64,000 nt of DNA from Sphingobium faniae (GCA_900100475.1 FMTU01000005.1:1-64000), one strand, 5' to 3'. Shown: positions 45,697 through 54,599, numbered from the stretch's first letter. The notes: generated by a model not told the origin, from the letters alone. Translations and numbers: made by a program.

Positions 45697-46898
45697 CCAG
45701 GACGATAGCCGCCAGGGGACCGGGCGGGGGAGCCACTTCCCCCATCTGGCTCCGGGGCGGCTATCGGCTGTTGTTCGCAGGCGGCGCGTTCTGGGCCGCT
45801 GTCGTGGTGGTCCTGTGGGTCGGCGCATTCGGCGGGCGCTGGACGCTGCCGACCGCGATGGAGCCGCTCGCCTGGCATCAGCATGAAATGCTGTTCGGCT
45901 ATCTGGGCGCGGTCATCGGCGGCTTTCTCAGCGCCGCCATACCCAATTGGACCGGCAGGCCAATGGTGACGGGGTGGCCCGTTGCCGCCGCCATCGGCCT
46001 GTGGCTGGCGGCGCGGCTGGCGATCCTCTTTTCCGCGACCGTGCCGCCCTTGGCCGGCGCGGCGCTCGATGTCGGTTATCTGCTGCTCCTTTCAGCCTAT
46101 GCGGCGCGGGAGATTTTCGCCTCCGGCAATCGCAATAAGCCGATCCTGCTCATCCTCTTCCTGTTCGCCGCCGCCTGCGGGCTGGATCATGCCGGGGCGA
46201 TGGGAGCGATCGCCGATCCGGCGCTGGGGATGCGGATCGGTTTTGCGCTGGTGTTGCTGCTGATCTCGGTCATTGGCGGCCGCATCATCCCGGCCTTCAC
46301 CCGCAACTGGCTGATGCGGCAGGGACGCGCCGAGGGACTGCCGGTGATGCCGGGGCGGTTCGACATGGCGGCGATCGGGATCACCGCGCTTGCGCTCGCG
46401 GCATGGGCTGTCGATCCTGCCGGTCTCGTCGCGGCGGGGGCGCTGATCGTTGCGGGTGTCATGCAGGCCTTCCGCCTCGCCCGCTGGGCAGGGCAAAGGA
46501 CGCTGCGCGATCCGCTGCTGTTGGTCCTGCACCTTTCCTACGCCTGGCTGCCGGTCGGTCTGATCATGCTCGGATGCGCGCTGATCCATCCGTTTATTCC
46601 CGTGTCGAGCGCGATGCACGCGCTTTCCGCCGGAGCGATGGGCGCTATGACGCTGGCGGTGATGACGCGCGCGACCCGCGGCCATACCGGCCGGCCGCTG
46701 GAAGCCGACCGGGCGACCGTCGGCATTTATATGCTGGTGCATTTGGGCGCGCTGCTGCGTGTCGTCGCGCCGCTGCTCCCGTTCGACTATATGCTGTCCA
46801 TCGCGGCTGCGGGAGGGTTTTGGGGAGCGGCTTTCCTGTTGTTCCTGCTGGTCTATGGACCGATGGCGCTGCGGTCCGCCGCCGCCATCCGGATGTGA
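45693..46898 (+). CDS. nnrS: NnrS family membrane protein
   Basis: The 401-residue polytopic protein has about twelve transmembrane helices and the NnrS pattern: WHQHEMLFGYLGAVIGGFLSAAIPNWTGR near the N-terminus and TRNWLMRQGR and AMTRATRGHTGR-like segments later. NnrS is a haem- and copper-containing protein that relieves NO stress. Its ATGA start overlaps the norZ stop, so the two are translationally coupled, consistent with a joint NO defence role under the divergent Crp/Fnr regulator. It converges on a TonB receptor gene. Confidence 0.93.
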   Translation: MTRTIAARGPGGGATSPIWLRGGYRLLFAGGAFWAAVVVVLWVGAFGGRWTLPTAMEPLAWHQHEMLFGYLGAVIGGFLSAAIPNWTGRPMVTGWPVAAAIGLWLAARLAILFSATVPPLAGAALDVGYLLLLSAYAAREIFASGNRNKPILLILFLFAAACGLDHAGAMGAIADPALGMRIGFALVLLLISVIGGRIIPAFTRNWLMRQGRAEGLPVMPGRFDMAAIGITALALAAWAVDPAGLVAAGALIVAGVMQAFRLARWAGQRTLRDPLLLVLHLSYAWLPVGLIMLGCALIHPFIPVSSAMHALSAGAMGAMTLAVMTRATRGHTGRPLEADRATVGIYMLVHLGALLRVVAPLLPFDYMLSIAAAGGFWGAAFLLFLLVYGPMALRSAAAIRM

Positions 46899-46941
46899 AA
46901 ATCCGCCCCAATCGCCCTGCCGACGGTTAACGAGGCCGCAA

Positions 46942-48951
46942 TTATCGCGCGAACCTGAAACCGATCCAGATCGTGCGCGGCGTACCCAGATCCATCGACC
47001 CGCGCGCGTTGCGCGTCACGACCTCCTCATCGAAGAGATTTTCGCCGCGCGCGACAAGCGTGACGCCATGGCCCAGCGGCAGGCTGGCGACGGCATCCAC
47101 GGTCAGCGCATCGGGCAGCACATCGCTCTGGAGGTCGTCCTCATATTGCTTCGACACATAACGGAGCGTGGCGGAAAGCGCCGGTCCCTGCTCCGGCCGC
47201 CACGCCAGTGTCGCGCTGGCCGCATGGCGCGGGCTTTGCGCGGGTGTCAGGCCGTTGAACGCTTCGCCGGGCGCCCGTACCTTGCTATGGCTGTAGGCGT
47301 AGGAAGCCGACAGCAGGAAATCGCTGATCCGGCCCGACGCGGTCAGTTCCACGCCCTTGGCGATCACGGCGTCGACATTCTGGCGCTGACGCAGGTTCAG
47401 CCCGGTCGTCACATTGGCGATGGCGTTATCCAGCTTGTTGTAAAAGGCCGTCGCCGCCAGCATCAGGCCGGGCAGGGGTGTGAAATCGACGCCGGCTTCC
47501 ACGCCTTTCAGCTTTTCGGGGGAAAGCGCGGCATTGGCCTCGGTCCTGATCGGGAACACCACGAACGGCCGATAGAGTTCGTTGAGCGTCGGCAGGCGGA
47601 AGCCTGTATAGCCCGCCGCCCGCAGCGCCAGCGCCTCGCTGATCTGGAACAGCGCGCCCGCACGCCCGGAAAACTGCCAGTCGGAACGGTTGCCGAAGTC
47701 CTCGTTCACCGTGACGATGCCGTCGGCCCCGACCTGCCGGTAAAATCCGTCGCTGATCCGCCAATGATCGGCCCGTACGCCGCCGGTCAGGATCAGGCTT
47801 CCGATCGTCCAGTCATCCTCCGCGAAGAAGCCGGTCGTGATCTGTTCGCCGCCCGCACGGCGGCGGGCGGTCACCGGATTGGCGGGATCACCCGCATTAT
47901 AGGCGGTCTCGAACATATCGCCGGTGGCAAAGCGTGTATCCGCGCCGATCCGCAGCACATGGTCGGGGCCGACCGGCGGCCGCAATTCGATCTTGCCGCC
48001 GATGCCGGTGGAGGGCGTGTTCCGCTGGTCCAGCGACTTGCGAAAAGGCGCGTTGGACGAGATCACGATATTGGAGAAATTGCGCGATTGGATATAGGCC
48101 AGCGCATCCACCTGCCACGCCCCGCGCGAGATATAGCGGATCGAGGCGTCCTGCCCTTCGCTCATGCTGTCCGCGCCGCGAAAACGCAATGTGCGGTCGT
48201 CATGAAAGACGGTGGCACGGAATTGCAGCTCGGACGTGGCTGACAACGGAGCGACCGCCCGCAGATTGGCCGACCAGCCGTCATAGGCGGCGGGTACGGT
48301 GGCCGCGACGCGCTGGTCGCGCGGGGTGGTCTGGAACCCGTCTCCCCGGTCCCAGCGTCCCGACAGCGAAACATAACCGCCGCCCAGATCGGGGGTAAGC
48401 GTGGCGGCCAGTTCGGTCGCGTCCTTGCTCCCGTAAAAGGCGCTGGCGGCGAAAGTGGGAAGTTGATCGCGGGTGGCGCTGGCCAATTCTATGGTGCCCG
48501 CGACTGCTCCCGCGCCAAAGGCGCCCACGCCGCCGCCGCGCGTGACCCGCACCACCGATAGCCGGTCCGGCACCAATGCGCTGAAGGGGATATAGCCGAA
48601 AAAGGGGTCGGCCATCGGCACCCCGTCCAGCAACAGCAGGGTACGGCTGGAAGCGTTGCCGCCCAGCGCCCGCAACGTGGCGCCCTGCGCGGAAGGGTTG
48701 GCCGAACGGCTGTCGGAACGGCGGAACTGCTGAAAACCGGCGACATCGCCCAGCACATTTTCGATTCGTCCTGACGCGCTGTTGGTCAGGCGGTCATGGT
48801 CGATCATCGCCGATCCATAGGCCGGGGTGCCGGGGGGGAGAGGTAGACCCGCTCCTGTCACGGTGATATTCGTCTGAGGCTCCGCTTGCGGCTGTGCGAA
48901 CGCCATGCCAGGCGCCGCCGCCAGGGCGATCGAAAGCGGTAGATATCTCAT
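46942..48951 (-). CDS. TonB-dependent receptor
   Basis: The 669-residue outer-membrane protein has a signal peptide (MRYLPLSIALAAAPGMAFAQ), a short plug domain with ATLRALGGNASSRTLLLLDG and VTRGGGVGAFGAGAVAGTI, and a 22-strand barrel ending in a terminal aromatic-rich WIGFRFAR. It is of the shorter colicin-I/cobalamin-receptor size class. ATG 48951 follows AAAGGG; the frame opens upstream without homology. It imports an unknown ligand with TonB energy; metal-chelate or vitamin uptake is a guess. No cobalamin riboswitch was seen upstream. Confidence 0.9.
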   Translation of the reverse strand: MRYLPLSIALAAAPGMAFAQPQAEPQTNITVTGAGLPLPPGTPAYGSAMIDHDRLTNSASGRIENVLGDVAGFQQFRRSDSRSANPSAQGATLRALGGNASSRTLLLLDGVPMADPFFGYIPFSALVPDRLSVVRVTRGGGVGAFGAGAVAGTIELASATRDQLPTFAASAFYGSKDATELAATLTPDLGGGYVSLSGRWDRGDGFQTTPRDQRVAATVPAAYDGWSANLRAVAPLSATSELQFRATVFHDDRTLRFRGADSMSEGQDASIRYISRGAWQVDALAYIQSRNFSNIVISSNAPFRKSLDQRNTPSTGIGGKIELRPPVGPDHVLRIGADTRFATGDMFETAYNAGDPANPVTARRRAGGEQITTGFFAEDDWTIGSLILTGGVRADHWRISDGFYRQVGADGIVTVNEDFGNRSDWQFSGRAGALFQISEALALRAAGYTGFRLPTLNELYRPFVVFPIRTEANAALSPEKLKGVEAGVDFTPLPGLMLAATAFYNKLDNAIANVTTGLNLRQRQNVDAVIAKGVELTASGRISDFLLSASYAYSHSKVRAPGEAFNGLTPAQSPRHAASATLAWRPEQGPALSATLRYVSKQYEDDLQSDVLPDALTVDAVASLPLGHGVTLVARGENLFDEEVVTRNARGSMDLGTPRTIWIGFRFAR

Positions 48952-49245
48952 TGCAGATTTCCCTTTTGCCCACTTGATTGGCGTGAGCCGAACAGGGCTC
49001 GATCCGTTCTCGTCTGGATTTGCGGGGACGTAAGGCGATGGCCAGATGCGTGTCAAGCAACATAGGCTTGGGCGGATGAGGTCGGCTGGAGCCCGTGCGC
49101 GATGGGAAATCCTATGAGTTGCGAGGATTTTGAGAGGGAAGGCCATGAATTTTGCGAGAAAGCGAATTCTCTCCTTGCCGATCCGGCAAACCGCTGCTAG
49201 TTGCCCGCCTCACCCGCCGAGAGGGACATCCCTCCGGCCGCCAGA

Positions 49246-49320
49246 GCGGGCGTAGCTCAGGGGTAGAGCACAACCTTGCCAAGGTTGGGGTCGAGGGTTC
49301 GAATCCCTTCGCCCGCTCCA
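49246..49320 (+). tRNA. tRNA-Gly (GCC anticodon)
   Basis: The 75-base sequence folds as a tRNA: acceptor GCGGGCG pairs with CGCCCGC, the D arm is GCTCAGGGGTAGAGC, the anticodon arm is AACCTTGCCAAGGTT with GCC at its centre, the T arm is GAGGGTTCGAATCCCTT, and CCA is encoded. The GCC anticodon reads GGC and GGT glycine codons. Its 3' end borders a decayed insertion sequence, so it may have served as an integration site. Confidence 0.97.
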
Positions 49321-49384
49321 GTTTTCTTGAGAAAATCGAGTAATTATGCAGTCGCCATCTTGGCGGCGATGGTCAGTTTAGCCA

Positions 49385-49416
49385 TTGGTCAACACCGATC
49401 ATGGCGTGTTGACCAA
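49385..49416. repeat. 11-bp perfect inverted repeat after tRNA-Gly
   Basis: TTGGTCAACAC and GTGTTGACCAA enclose a ten-base loop, 65 bases past the tRNA. It could be a transposon end or a stem-loop; there is no following T tract. It lies in the debris between the tRNA and the transposase remnant; the rest of 49321-49455 shows nothing recognisable. Confidence 0.5.
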
Positions 49417-49455
49417 CGACTCTGCCTGCCCGTCCTCGCTCGGTCTTCGATCCAG

Positions 49456-49742
49456 TCAGCAAGGCTCGCTTCGTCGAAATGACTTCGGAAGGGCGCAGGA
49501 AGGCCGGTCATCTTCGGCAACGCGGATCGCGTCGATGCCGAGCGCCCCTGCAAATACCTCCTGTTCTGGTCCCACTGACCGCTTCTGCACCCAGCCGACT
49601 GCCGGCCACGCCACTTGATTACCGTCTTCTCGTTGATCCCCCGTACCGCCTCGCGAGGCTCGCGATCGGAGCTTGCGATCGCTGTAGCTCCGCTCGAACG
49701 AGTGCGCGATCTCGACGCTGCCATGTAGAAGTTGGCCCATAA
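49456..49742 (-). pseudogene. IS481-family transposase remnant
   Basis: The minus strand starts with MGQLLHGS, the characteristic N-terminus of sphingomonad IS481-type transposases. After a frameshift near 49650 it resumes with GINEKTVIKWRGR, matching the conserved helix-turn-helix that normally reads GINQKTVAKWRKR. The rest of the roughly 320-residue transposase is absent, so it is a dead fragment. It lies between tRNA-Gly and a catabolic operon. Confidence 0.7.
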
Positions 49743-49797
49743 TCCCTCCCGCTGCGATGACGATAATCTTACACCATCACATGATGGGACTAAACAC

Positions 49798-50538
49798 CTA
49801 GCGGAACAGCGCGCGCAGGGTTTCGACCAATATAGGTGGAGAAAAACCTTTGGGCAGTTGCAGCATCTGTTGAAAACCACGGTCGCGCAATGCAGGTGCC
49901 TGTGATCGGTCGGCCCGTTTCAGGGCCTCGCGCAGGTCATCGCTCCCAAGGTCGGTGCAATAGCTCGCTGTCCCCGGTTGCTGGCGCCAGGATTCATCCA
50001 GACATCCTGCATCGATGCCATCGAAACCAAGCTTGTCCACCAGAGCGATGACGATGGCTTTGGCCTGTGCATCGTCCCCCGCAACTGGCAGAGCAATTCG
50101 GCCTGGCGCACCCGGTTGGCATCCTTCATTGGCCAGGCTGTTGGCAAGGATACTGTTGAAAATCTTTATCACCGGCCGACCGATCTGCTGCGAGACCCAC
50201 CGGCTTTCAACCATGCCATTTTCGATCGCTTCAATTCGCCCATCGCGCCATTCGGGATAATAATTGCCCGTGTCGATCACGATGCAATCCTTGGCGGTGG
50301 CAGCGAACAGGTCGCGGGGAAGGTCGAGGACTGCCTTTTGCGGAATGGCGATGATGACGATGTCGGCCTTGTCGGCGGCGCGGCTGACCGGCGCTGCCGT
50401 GGCGCCGGTTTCAGCGGCGATCGCCATCAGGCTTTCCGGGCCACGCGAATTGGCCATGACCACGTCATGACCCAGTGCCACAAGCTTGCCTGCCAGCGTC
50501 GCGCCGATATTGCCGGCGCCTATTATCCCGATCCGCAA
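49798..50538 (-). CDS. COG2085 Rossmann protein, NADPH-dependent F420 reductase-like
   Basis: The 246-residue protein begins LRIGIIGAGNIGATLAGKL, the dinucleotide fold of the F420-dependent NADP oxidoreductase superfamily, with ANSRGPESL after the second strand. It probably starts at TTG 50538, because AAGGAGGT lies six bases upstream and homology begins exactly there; the longer ATG frame adds 48 residues with no homology. COG2085 proteins are common in bacteria that lack F420, so the name alone is weak. In this F420-making genome a true F420:NADP link is possible. It is the last gene of the minus-strand operon controlled from 53.03 kb. Confidence 0.7.
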   Translation of the reverse strand: MRIGIIGAGNIGATLAGKLVALGHDVVMANSRGPESLMAIAAETGATAAPVSRAADKADIVIIAIPQKAVLDLPRDLFAATAKDCIVIDTGNYYPEWRDGRIEAIENGMVESRWVSQQIGRPVIKIFNSILANSLANEGCQPGAPGRIALPVAGDDAQAKAIVIALVDKLGFDGIDAGCLDESWRQQPGTASYCTDLGSDDLREALKRADRSQAPALRDRGFQQMLQLPKGFSPPILVETLRALFR

Positions 50539-50590
50539 AGGTCTACCTCCTTCATGGCTGCTATCGGAGGCGAACGGCCTATCGCCTTCA

Positions 50591-51502
50591 TCAGACGACG
50601 CTATGTTCCAGTTCGCCGATACCCTCGATCCAGAGGCGCAGATTCTGGCCGGATTTAAGGAAGAACCCGCGACCCATGCCAACGCCCGATGGTGTTCCGG
50701 TCAGGATGACGTCGCCCGGATACATGGTGATGCGCGCGGATATTTCCTCTATCTGTTCGCCGATATCGAAAATCATGTGGCGTGTGCTGGAATCCTGCAT
50801 GATCTCGCCATCAAGCCATAATTTCATATCGAGCTTGCCAGGATCGCGAATATCCCGGGCCGGAACAATCCATGGGCCCATTGGACAGGCGCCGTCAAAG
50901 CCCTTGTGAGACAGCCAGTCATAGCGGAAGGGGGAGGACGGCTCTATGCCTTCGCGCGCCACGAAGTCGCGTGCGGAAAGGTCATTGGCAATGGTGTAGC
51001 CCGCGACATAGTCCAGCGCATCCCTGGCCGCGACGCGCGACGCCTGGCGACCGATGACGACCGCCAGTTCGATTTCCCAATCGACCTTGCTGGAATAATG
51101 CGGCAGCGGGATGGCGCTGCCCGGTGCGGCCACGGACCGGACGCTTTTTGAAAAATGCCAGGGCCTGCCCCCGCTGATCGTCTTGGCGTTCACGGCCTTA
51201 TATTCATGATCGGCCATCTCGCCGATATGATCCTGATAATTGGCGCCCGCGGCCCATATCTGTCCGGGGTAGAGGAGGGGGGGCAGCAATGTCGTATCGG
51301 CAAGAGCTTTGCCGTCACCCAGTGTCGCCGGGTCGAGCGATGCGAACAAAGCGTCGGCCTCGTCCCAATCGGCCAGAATGCCGTGCATGGTCGCATAGCT
51401 CGCCTTGCGCGCGAGGGCCTGTGCATCATGGACGCGGTTATTCAGCAGCACGCCCGCTCTGGGGCCTTCCGGCGCCGCGTAGGTCAGCAGTTTATAGGAC
51501 AT
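50591..51502 (-). CDS. Fumarylacetoacetate hydrolase family protein
   Basis: The 303-residue protein has the FAH-fold C-terminal domain with metal-binding acids in VDWEIELAVVIG and IANDLSARDFV, and the closing VILTGTPSGVGMG. Family members hydrolyse carbon-carbon bonds of ring-cleavage products, decarboxylate, or hydrate dienoates. In this operon it probably acts after a VOC-type ring-opening step. ATG 51502 is supported by AGAGCATGC-like context only weakly. Second-to-last gene of the minus-strand operon. Confidence 0.88.
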   Translation of the reverse strand: MSYKLLTYAAPEGPRAGVLLNNRVHDAQALARKASYATMHGILADWDEADALFASLDPATLGDGKALADTTLLPPLLYPGQIWAAGANYQDHIGEMADHEYKAVNAKTISGGRPWHFSKSVRSVAAPGSAIPLPHYSSKVDWEIELAVVIGRQASRVAARDALDYVAGYTIANDLSARDFVAREGIEPSSPFRYDWLSHKGFDGACPMGPWIVPARDIRDPGKLDMKLWLDGEIMQDSSTRHMIFDIGEQIEEISARITMYPGDVILTGTPSGVGMGRGFFLKSGQNLRLWIEGIGELEHSVV

Positions 51503-51535
51503 CGCATGCTCTCCAAACGGGCATTTCGGGTCTGA

Positions 51536-52030
51536 TCATTGGCCGGAGGATTCCAGCACGCTGTCGGTGTAGCGATCGCCGAAGTCGAAGAAATCGTCGT
51601 GCAGGAAACCGTCATAATATTCGATCTCCCACCAGCTATGGTTCATATCCTCGAAATAGAAGGAATAGACACCATGCTGCATCTGGACCGGCATGATCGT
51701 CTTGACGCCATAATAATCCTTCAACTCGGTCAGCTTGCGATGGGCTTCGTCCACCTCTTCCTTCGTGCGGACGTCGAGTCCCCAATGGTTGGCGATCGTA
51801 CAGGGGCGGACCTGATCGCCCACTTCCAGGCAGACGATATGAAATTTCATGCCGCATCGCATCACCATGCCCGGCGGGGCGTGGCGGACACATTCCATGC
51901 CCAGAAATTCTTCATAGAATTTGCGCGTCTGCTTCAGGCTGACGCATTCGCAGGTGCCATGGGTCAGCGCATAGGGCTTTACGATGGCGTTCTGGTTTTG
52001 CGGCTCGAACGCCGCATCTTCGATCTGCAC
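51536..52030 (-). CDS. VOC-family protein, extradiol dioxygenase-like
   Basis: The 164-residue protein has one vicinal-oxygen-chelate module pair. Candidate metal ligands His24 (LTHGTCEC), His82 (ANHWGLDV) and Glu135 (HSWWEIEYY) form the expected two-His-one-Glu triad. It starts at GTG 52030 with AGGAGG seven bases upstream; the ATG frame would extend upstream without homology. It is shorter than classical extradiol dioxygenases, so dioxygenase, isomerase and glyoxalase roles remain open. Confidence 0.75.
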   Translation of the reverse strand: MQIEDAAFEPQNQNAIVKPYALTHGTCECVSLKQTRKFYEEFLGMECVRHAPPGMVMRCGMKFHIVCLEVGDQVRPCTIANHWGLDVRTKEEVDEAHRKLTELKDYYGVKTIMPVQMQHGVYSFYFEDMNHSWWEIEYYDGFLHDDFFDFGDRYTDSVLESSGQ

Positions 52031-52105
52031 TGTTGACCTCCTGCTAGTCGAACCGGGATGCAAGGGGAGCGCATCGCCATGGGCGATCACGCCTGCGGTC
52101 GTCGC

Positions 52106-52447
52106 TTATTCCGTTCCGCCGCTCTCGAAAATCTGCTCGAACGCCACGCCGAACGCGCCTTCGAAATTCATCGAATCCGACATGTCGAACGTTGGATCAT
52201 TTTCCAGGATCGTTGTGATCGCGGCATCTGCATCATCCACGTCATAAACCGCCAGGTAGCGATAGGTCGGCGTGCCATCATCCGATGGAGGCAGCATCTG
52301 TCGTACGGCCTTGTACCGGCGCACGCGATTGATGCCGGGCAGGGCGAGCAACTGCACGGCATGAACATTATCATACCAGTCGTTAAATTCCTGCTCGCGC
52401 TCTTTTGATACGGGATTGGACAATGCAAGCATCATCGACTTTGCCAT
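52106..52447 (-). CDS. Small dimeric alpha-beta-barrel protein, EthD/DUF4286-like
   Basis: The 113-residue protein reads MAKSMMLALSNPVSKEREQEF then DWYDNVHAVQLLALPG, the pattern of ferredoxin-like dimeric barrels with a conserved histidine in the second segment. ATG 52447 has GAGGA upstream. It lies between a second EthD-type gene and the VOC gene. Such proteins serve as small isomerases, cyclases or chaperone-like partners; no reaction can be claimed. Confidence 0.65.
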   Translation of the reverse strand: MAKSMMLALSNPVSKEREQEFNDWYDNVHAVQLLALPGINRVRRYKAVRQMLPPSDDGTPTYRYLAVYDVDDADAAITTILENDPTFDMSDSMNFEGAFGVAFEQIFESGGTE

Positions 52448-52547
52448 CGGAAATATCCTCTGCGTAAAGTTCGAAAAGGGCTGGAACGGCTTGGGCACAG
52501 GACATGATGTTGGCCATGCTGACCCGAGGCCGTCCCGAACCTGGTTG

Positions 52548-52934
52548 TCAGGCCGCTTCGGAAGCAGGGGTTATGTCGGATTCCCGTTCGTCGATCTCAT
52601 ACACATAATGGACCGAGCGGTCGAAGATGTCATGACCGGACGCGATGATTTCCTTGGCCAGTTCGGGCGATCCGATCAGGTCCATCGTGGTGTTGAACTG
52701 TTCGCGATCCTTGAACCACATCTCCATGACGGCGTCGAAGATCGCCGCCGGGCCATCCTTGCCTTCTTCGTTCAGCGGATGATCGATCGGGATCAGGTAG
52801 CGACGGACATAGCGTGTTGCATTGCCGGTCAGTGTCTGTTCTCCAAGCTTGGCATGGCCGCTTTCATAGGCGGCGACGAATTCCTCGCGCGTCATGTCGG
52901 CACGGCGTTTCAGAAAGGTAATGGTCTTGATCAT
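52548..52934 (-). CDS. EthD-domain protein, first gene of the operon
   Basis: The 128-residue protein has an EthD-type N-terminus (MIKTITFLKRRADMTREEF), the histidine in YESGHAKLGEQ and a later FDAVMEMWFKD strand. It starts at ATG 52934 after GAGAGGAAG. It is the first of five minus-strand genes downstream of the operator promoter at 53027-53054. It is distinct from the EthD protein at 26.7 kb. Function unknown beyond membership of a catabolic operon. Confidence 0.72.
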   Translation of the reverse strand: MIKTITFLKRRADMTREEFVAAYESGHAKLGEQTLTGNATRYVRRYLIPIDHPLNEEGKDGPAAIFDAVMEMWFKDREQFNTTMDLIGSPELAKEIIASGHDIFDRSVHYVYEIDERESDITPASEAA

Positions 52935-53026
52935 GGCGGCTTCCTCTCTCAAATATGGATTCTGGTTGTAAAGATTTGGGCCGGTCGGCGCTCCAATCGA
53001 GTCACGGCGAACGCTGTCGCTACCCG

Positions 53027-53054
53027 ATTATAGTCCACATGGACAAATCGACAA
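53027..53054 (-). promoter_or_regulatory. Promoter with operator palindrome, site 1
   Basis: On the minus strand a TTGTCG -35 (53054-53049) and a perfect TATAAT -10 (53032-53027) are 16 bases apart. The spacer and the start of the -10 hold ATAGTCC-ACAT-GGACAAA (53030-53047), which differs from the consensus ATTGTCC-N4-GGACAAT at one base in each arm. It would drive the EthD-barrel-VOC-FAH-COG2085 operon. Operator placement predicts repression by steric block. Confidence 0.75.
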
Positions 53055-53075
53055 GCGACATTCGCACGAACCGGA

Positions 53076-53993
53076 TCACGATAATTCGCCAACAGCATAG
53101 CGATAGGAGACGGTCACAGCCTCCTTCAGCAGGCGGAACTCTTCCTCCGTACGGGGGGAATAGAATAATATGGCATTGATGCCGAACCGCGCGACAGGGT
53201 GGATGGTCGCCCATCCCTTGACCAGCACTTCCCAGCGATCCTCGGCTGGCAGGGACAGGTGCCAGCTACCGTCGGCATGCATGTGCGCGAACTCTGCCGC
53301 GCCGGGAATTGGCGCCAATGTGCGGGCCTTTGGCGCCAGTGGCAGGCTGTCGAGATGCATCGCCCAGGTTACATGATCGGAAACGAGGCTTGGCCCGGTG
53401 CGGACATGCGCGAACGCATTGTCCATCCATTCGCGCATCTGCGCGCGCAGGGCAGCCGGAGCCAATTGGGTCAGTTGCTGATGCGGCAGCGTCGATCCCG
53501 TGCGGGGAACCATGCCCCGGCGCATGGGCAGCAGCAGATTATTCTCGCGGCCGGGGAACAGGTCCTTGTCGCCAGAAGGGCGCTCAAAAATGGTGCGCCC
53601 GTTGGGATAGAAGCGCACCCACAGGCTCCAGCCCTCCGCAGCGGGCGATGTTTCGCCTTCCGCCGCGCCGCCGATGACGCCATCGGCTCCATTGGCGCGG
53701 ATCACGACATAGCGAATGTGATCGGCGATGCCGGGCGCGGCGCCATGTTCATGCACGCCCTCAAGAACATCAATCTGGAAGGGGCGGGTCGCGCGAACCC
53801 AGCTTTCCAGTTCGGCCTCGCTGGTGACGACCATCACGACTTCGTTGAAGCGCAGCATTTCGTCGTCGAATTCTTCCGGCGTGCCGGGCAGGCCATGCTT
53901 GTGTTGAAAGGCAAGCATCGTATCGCGGGCGAACGCTGACTTTGCGGGGATGGTTTCCGGCAGATCGTCGGAATGGCTATGCAAAGTGCACAT
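53076..53993 (-). CDS. DUF5519-like (luciferase-domain-named) protein
   Basis: The 305-residue protein has a C-terminal segment EFAHMHADGSWHLSLP followed by a WEVLVKGWATIHPVAR stretch, which resembles the conserved region of DUF5519 proteins (named luciferase domain but unrelated to LLM flavoproteins). Three histidines in that segment could bind a metal. The N-terminal 180 residues are unrecognised. It is 60 bases downstream of the SnoaL-like gene on the same strand and probably shares the promoter at 54.57 kb. Role unknown. Confidence 0.6.
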   Translation of the reverse strand: MCTLHSHSDDLPETIPAKSAFARDTMLAFQHKHGLPGTPEEFDDEMLRFNEVVMVVTSEAELESWVRATRPFQIDVLEGVHEHGAAPGIADHIRYVVIRANGADGVIGGAAEGETSPAAEGWSLWVRFYPNGRTIFERPSGDKDLFPGRENNLLLPMRRGMVPRTGSTLPHQQLTQLAPAALRAQMREWMDNAFAHVRTGPSLVSDHVTWAMHLDSLPLAPKARTLAPIPGAAEFAHMHADGSWHLSLPAEDRWEVLVKGWATIHPVARFGINAILFYSPRTEEEFRLLKEAVTVSYRYAVGELS

Positions 53994-54053
53994 GGGCTGA
54001 TCCTCTCAATTCCGTGGCTTTTCCGGTGATGCGTTCGCGTGCGATCATGCGTG

Positions 54054-54452
54054 TCATGGCTGGAAAGTGGCGCGGGCCAGCGCTGTGTCCATATATTCGC
54101 GCAGCGCAAGGATGCGGTTGCCCTGGTCAAATTCGAACAGAAAATGAAAATGGTTGTTATAGGGTTTTCCACCCAGTGTCTTACCGGCGCCCACGGCCTC
54201 CACCGCTACGCTATTGGCTTCGCCAACCATCGAAGTGGGGCGGATAACTAATGGTCCGTCAAACATCTGGCGAAGGGCGCCGATCAGGTGATGCATCGCT
54301 TCCTTGCGATGCGTGCCGGACATTGGCAGGTCGCCCGCAATCCAATATTGAACGTCGTCGTTCAACAAAGCCATGGCTTCATCGATTCTGCCATGGCCGA
54401 TTGCATCGAGAAATTCTGACGCAATCCGTTTCTTCTCGTCAATCTCGAACAT
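54054..54452 (-). CDS. SnoaL-like/NTF2-fold protein
   Basis: The 132-residue protein has the cone-shaped NTF2-like pattern: an N-terminal helix pair (IASEFLDAIGHGRIDEAMALL), a DDVQYWIAGDLPMSG strand, an alternating core and a final FEFDQGNRILALREYMD strand pair. Members of the ketosteroid isomerase/SnoaL group act as isomerases, cyclases or small-molecule binders. It is the first gene behind the operator promoter at 54570-54599. The start codon is ATG 54452. Confidence 0.75.
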   Translation of the reverse strand: MFEIDEKKRIASEFLDAIGHGRIDEAMALLNDDVQYWIAGDLPMSGTHRKEAMHHLIGALRQMFDGPLVIRPTSMVGEANSVAVEAVGAGKTLGGKPYNNHFHFLFEFDQGNRILALREYMDTALARATFQP

Positions 54453-54569
54453 TCAGGCCCCTCTTATCCTTCAGATCAATTTATCCGTCGATCTTTGCTG
54501 CGGCTATCGCCGATGGCGTCGTGCGTGGCTTGAGGACCTTTGATCGTATCAAGCGACATGTGCACAACA

Positions 54570-54599
54570 ACTATTGTCCGCATGGACAGTATATGTCAA
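54570..54599 (-). promoter_or_regulatory. Promoter with operator palindrome, site 2
   Basis: On the minus strand TTGACA (54599-54594) and AATAGT (54575-54570) are 18 bases apart, with ATTGTCC-GCAT-GGACAGT (54573-54590) in the spacer; one base differs from the perfect palindrome. It would drive the SnoaL and DUF5519 genes. The remaining 359-base gap to the plus-strand monooxygenase shows a degenerate half-site (GGACAAA) at about 54751 and nothing else recognisable. Confidence 0.78.

Noticed and set aside
43042..45828. A 928-codon open frame on the minus strand
   Set aside because: It is the antisense shadow of the cupin and norZ genes; the translation is low-complexity and Arg/Gln/His-rich.
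48952..49100. Possible cobalamin riboswitch upstream of the TonB receptor
   Set aside because: The conserved B12-box and surrounding helices were not found in the leader on the minus strand.
49385..49416. tRNA-Gly transcription terminator
   Set aside because: The hairpin has no T tract and lies 65 bases downstream, within mobile-element debris, so I list it as a repeat only.
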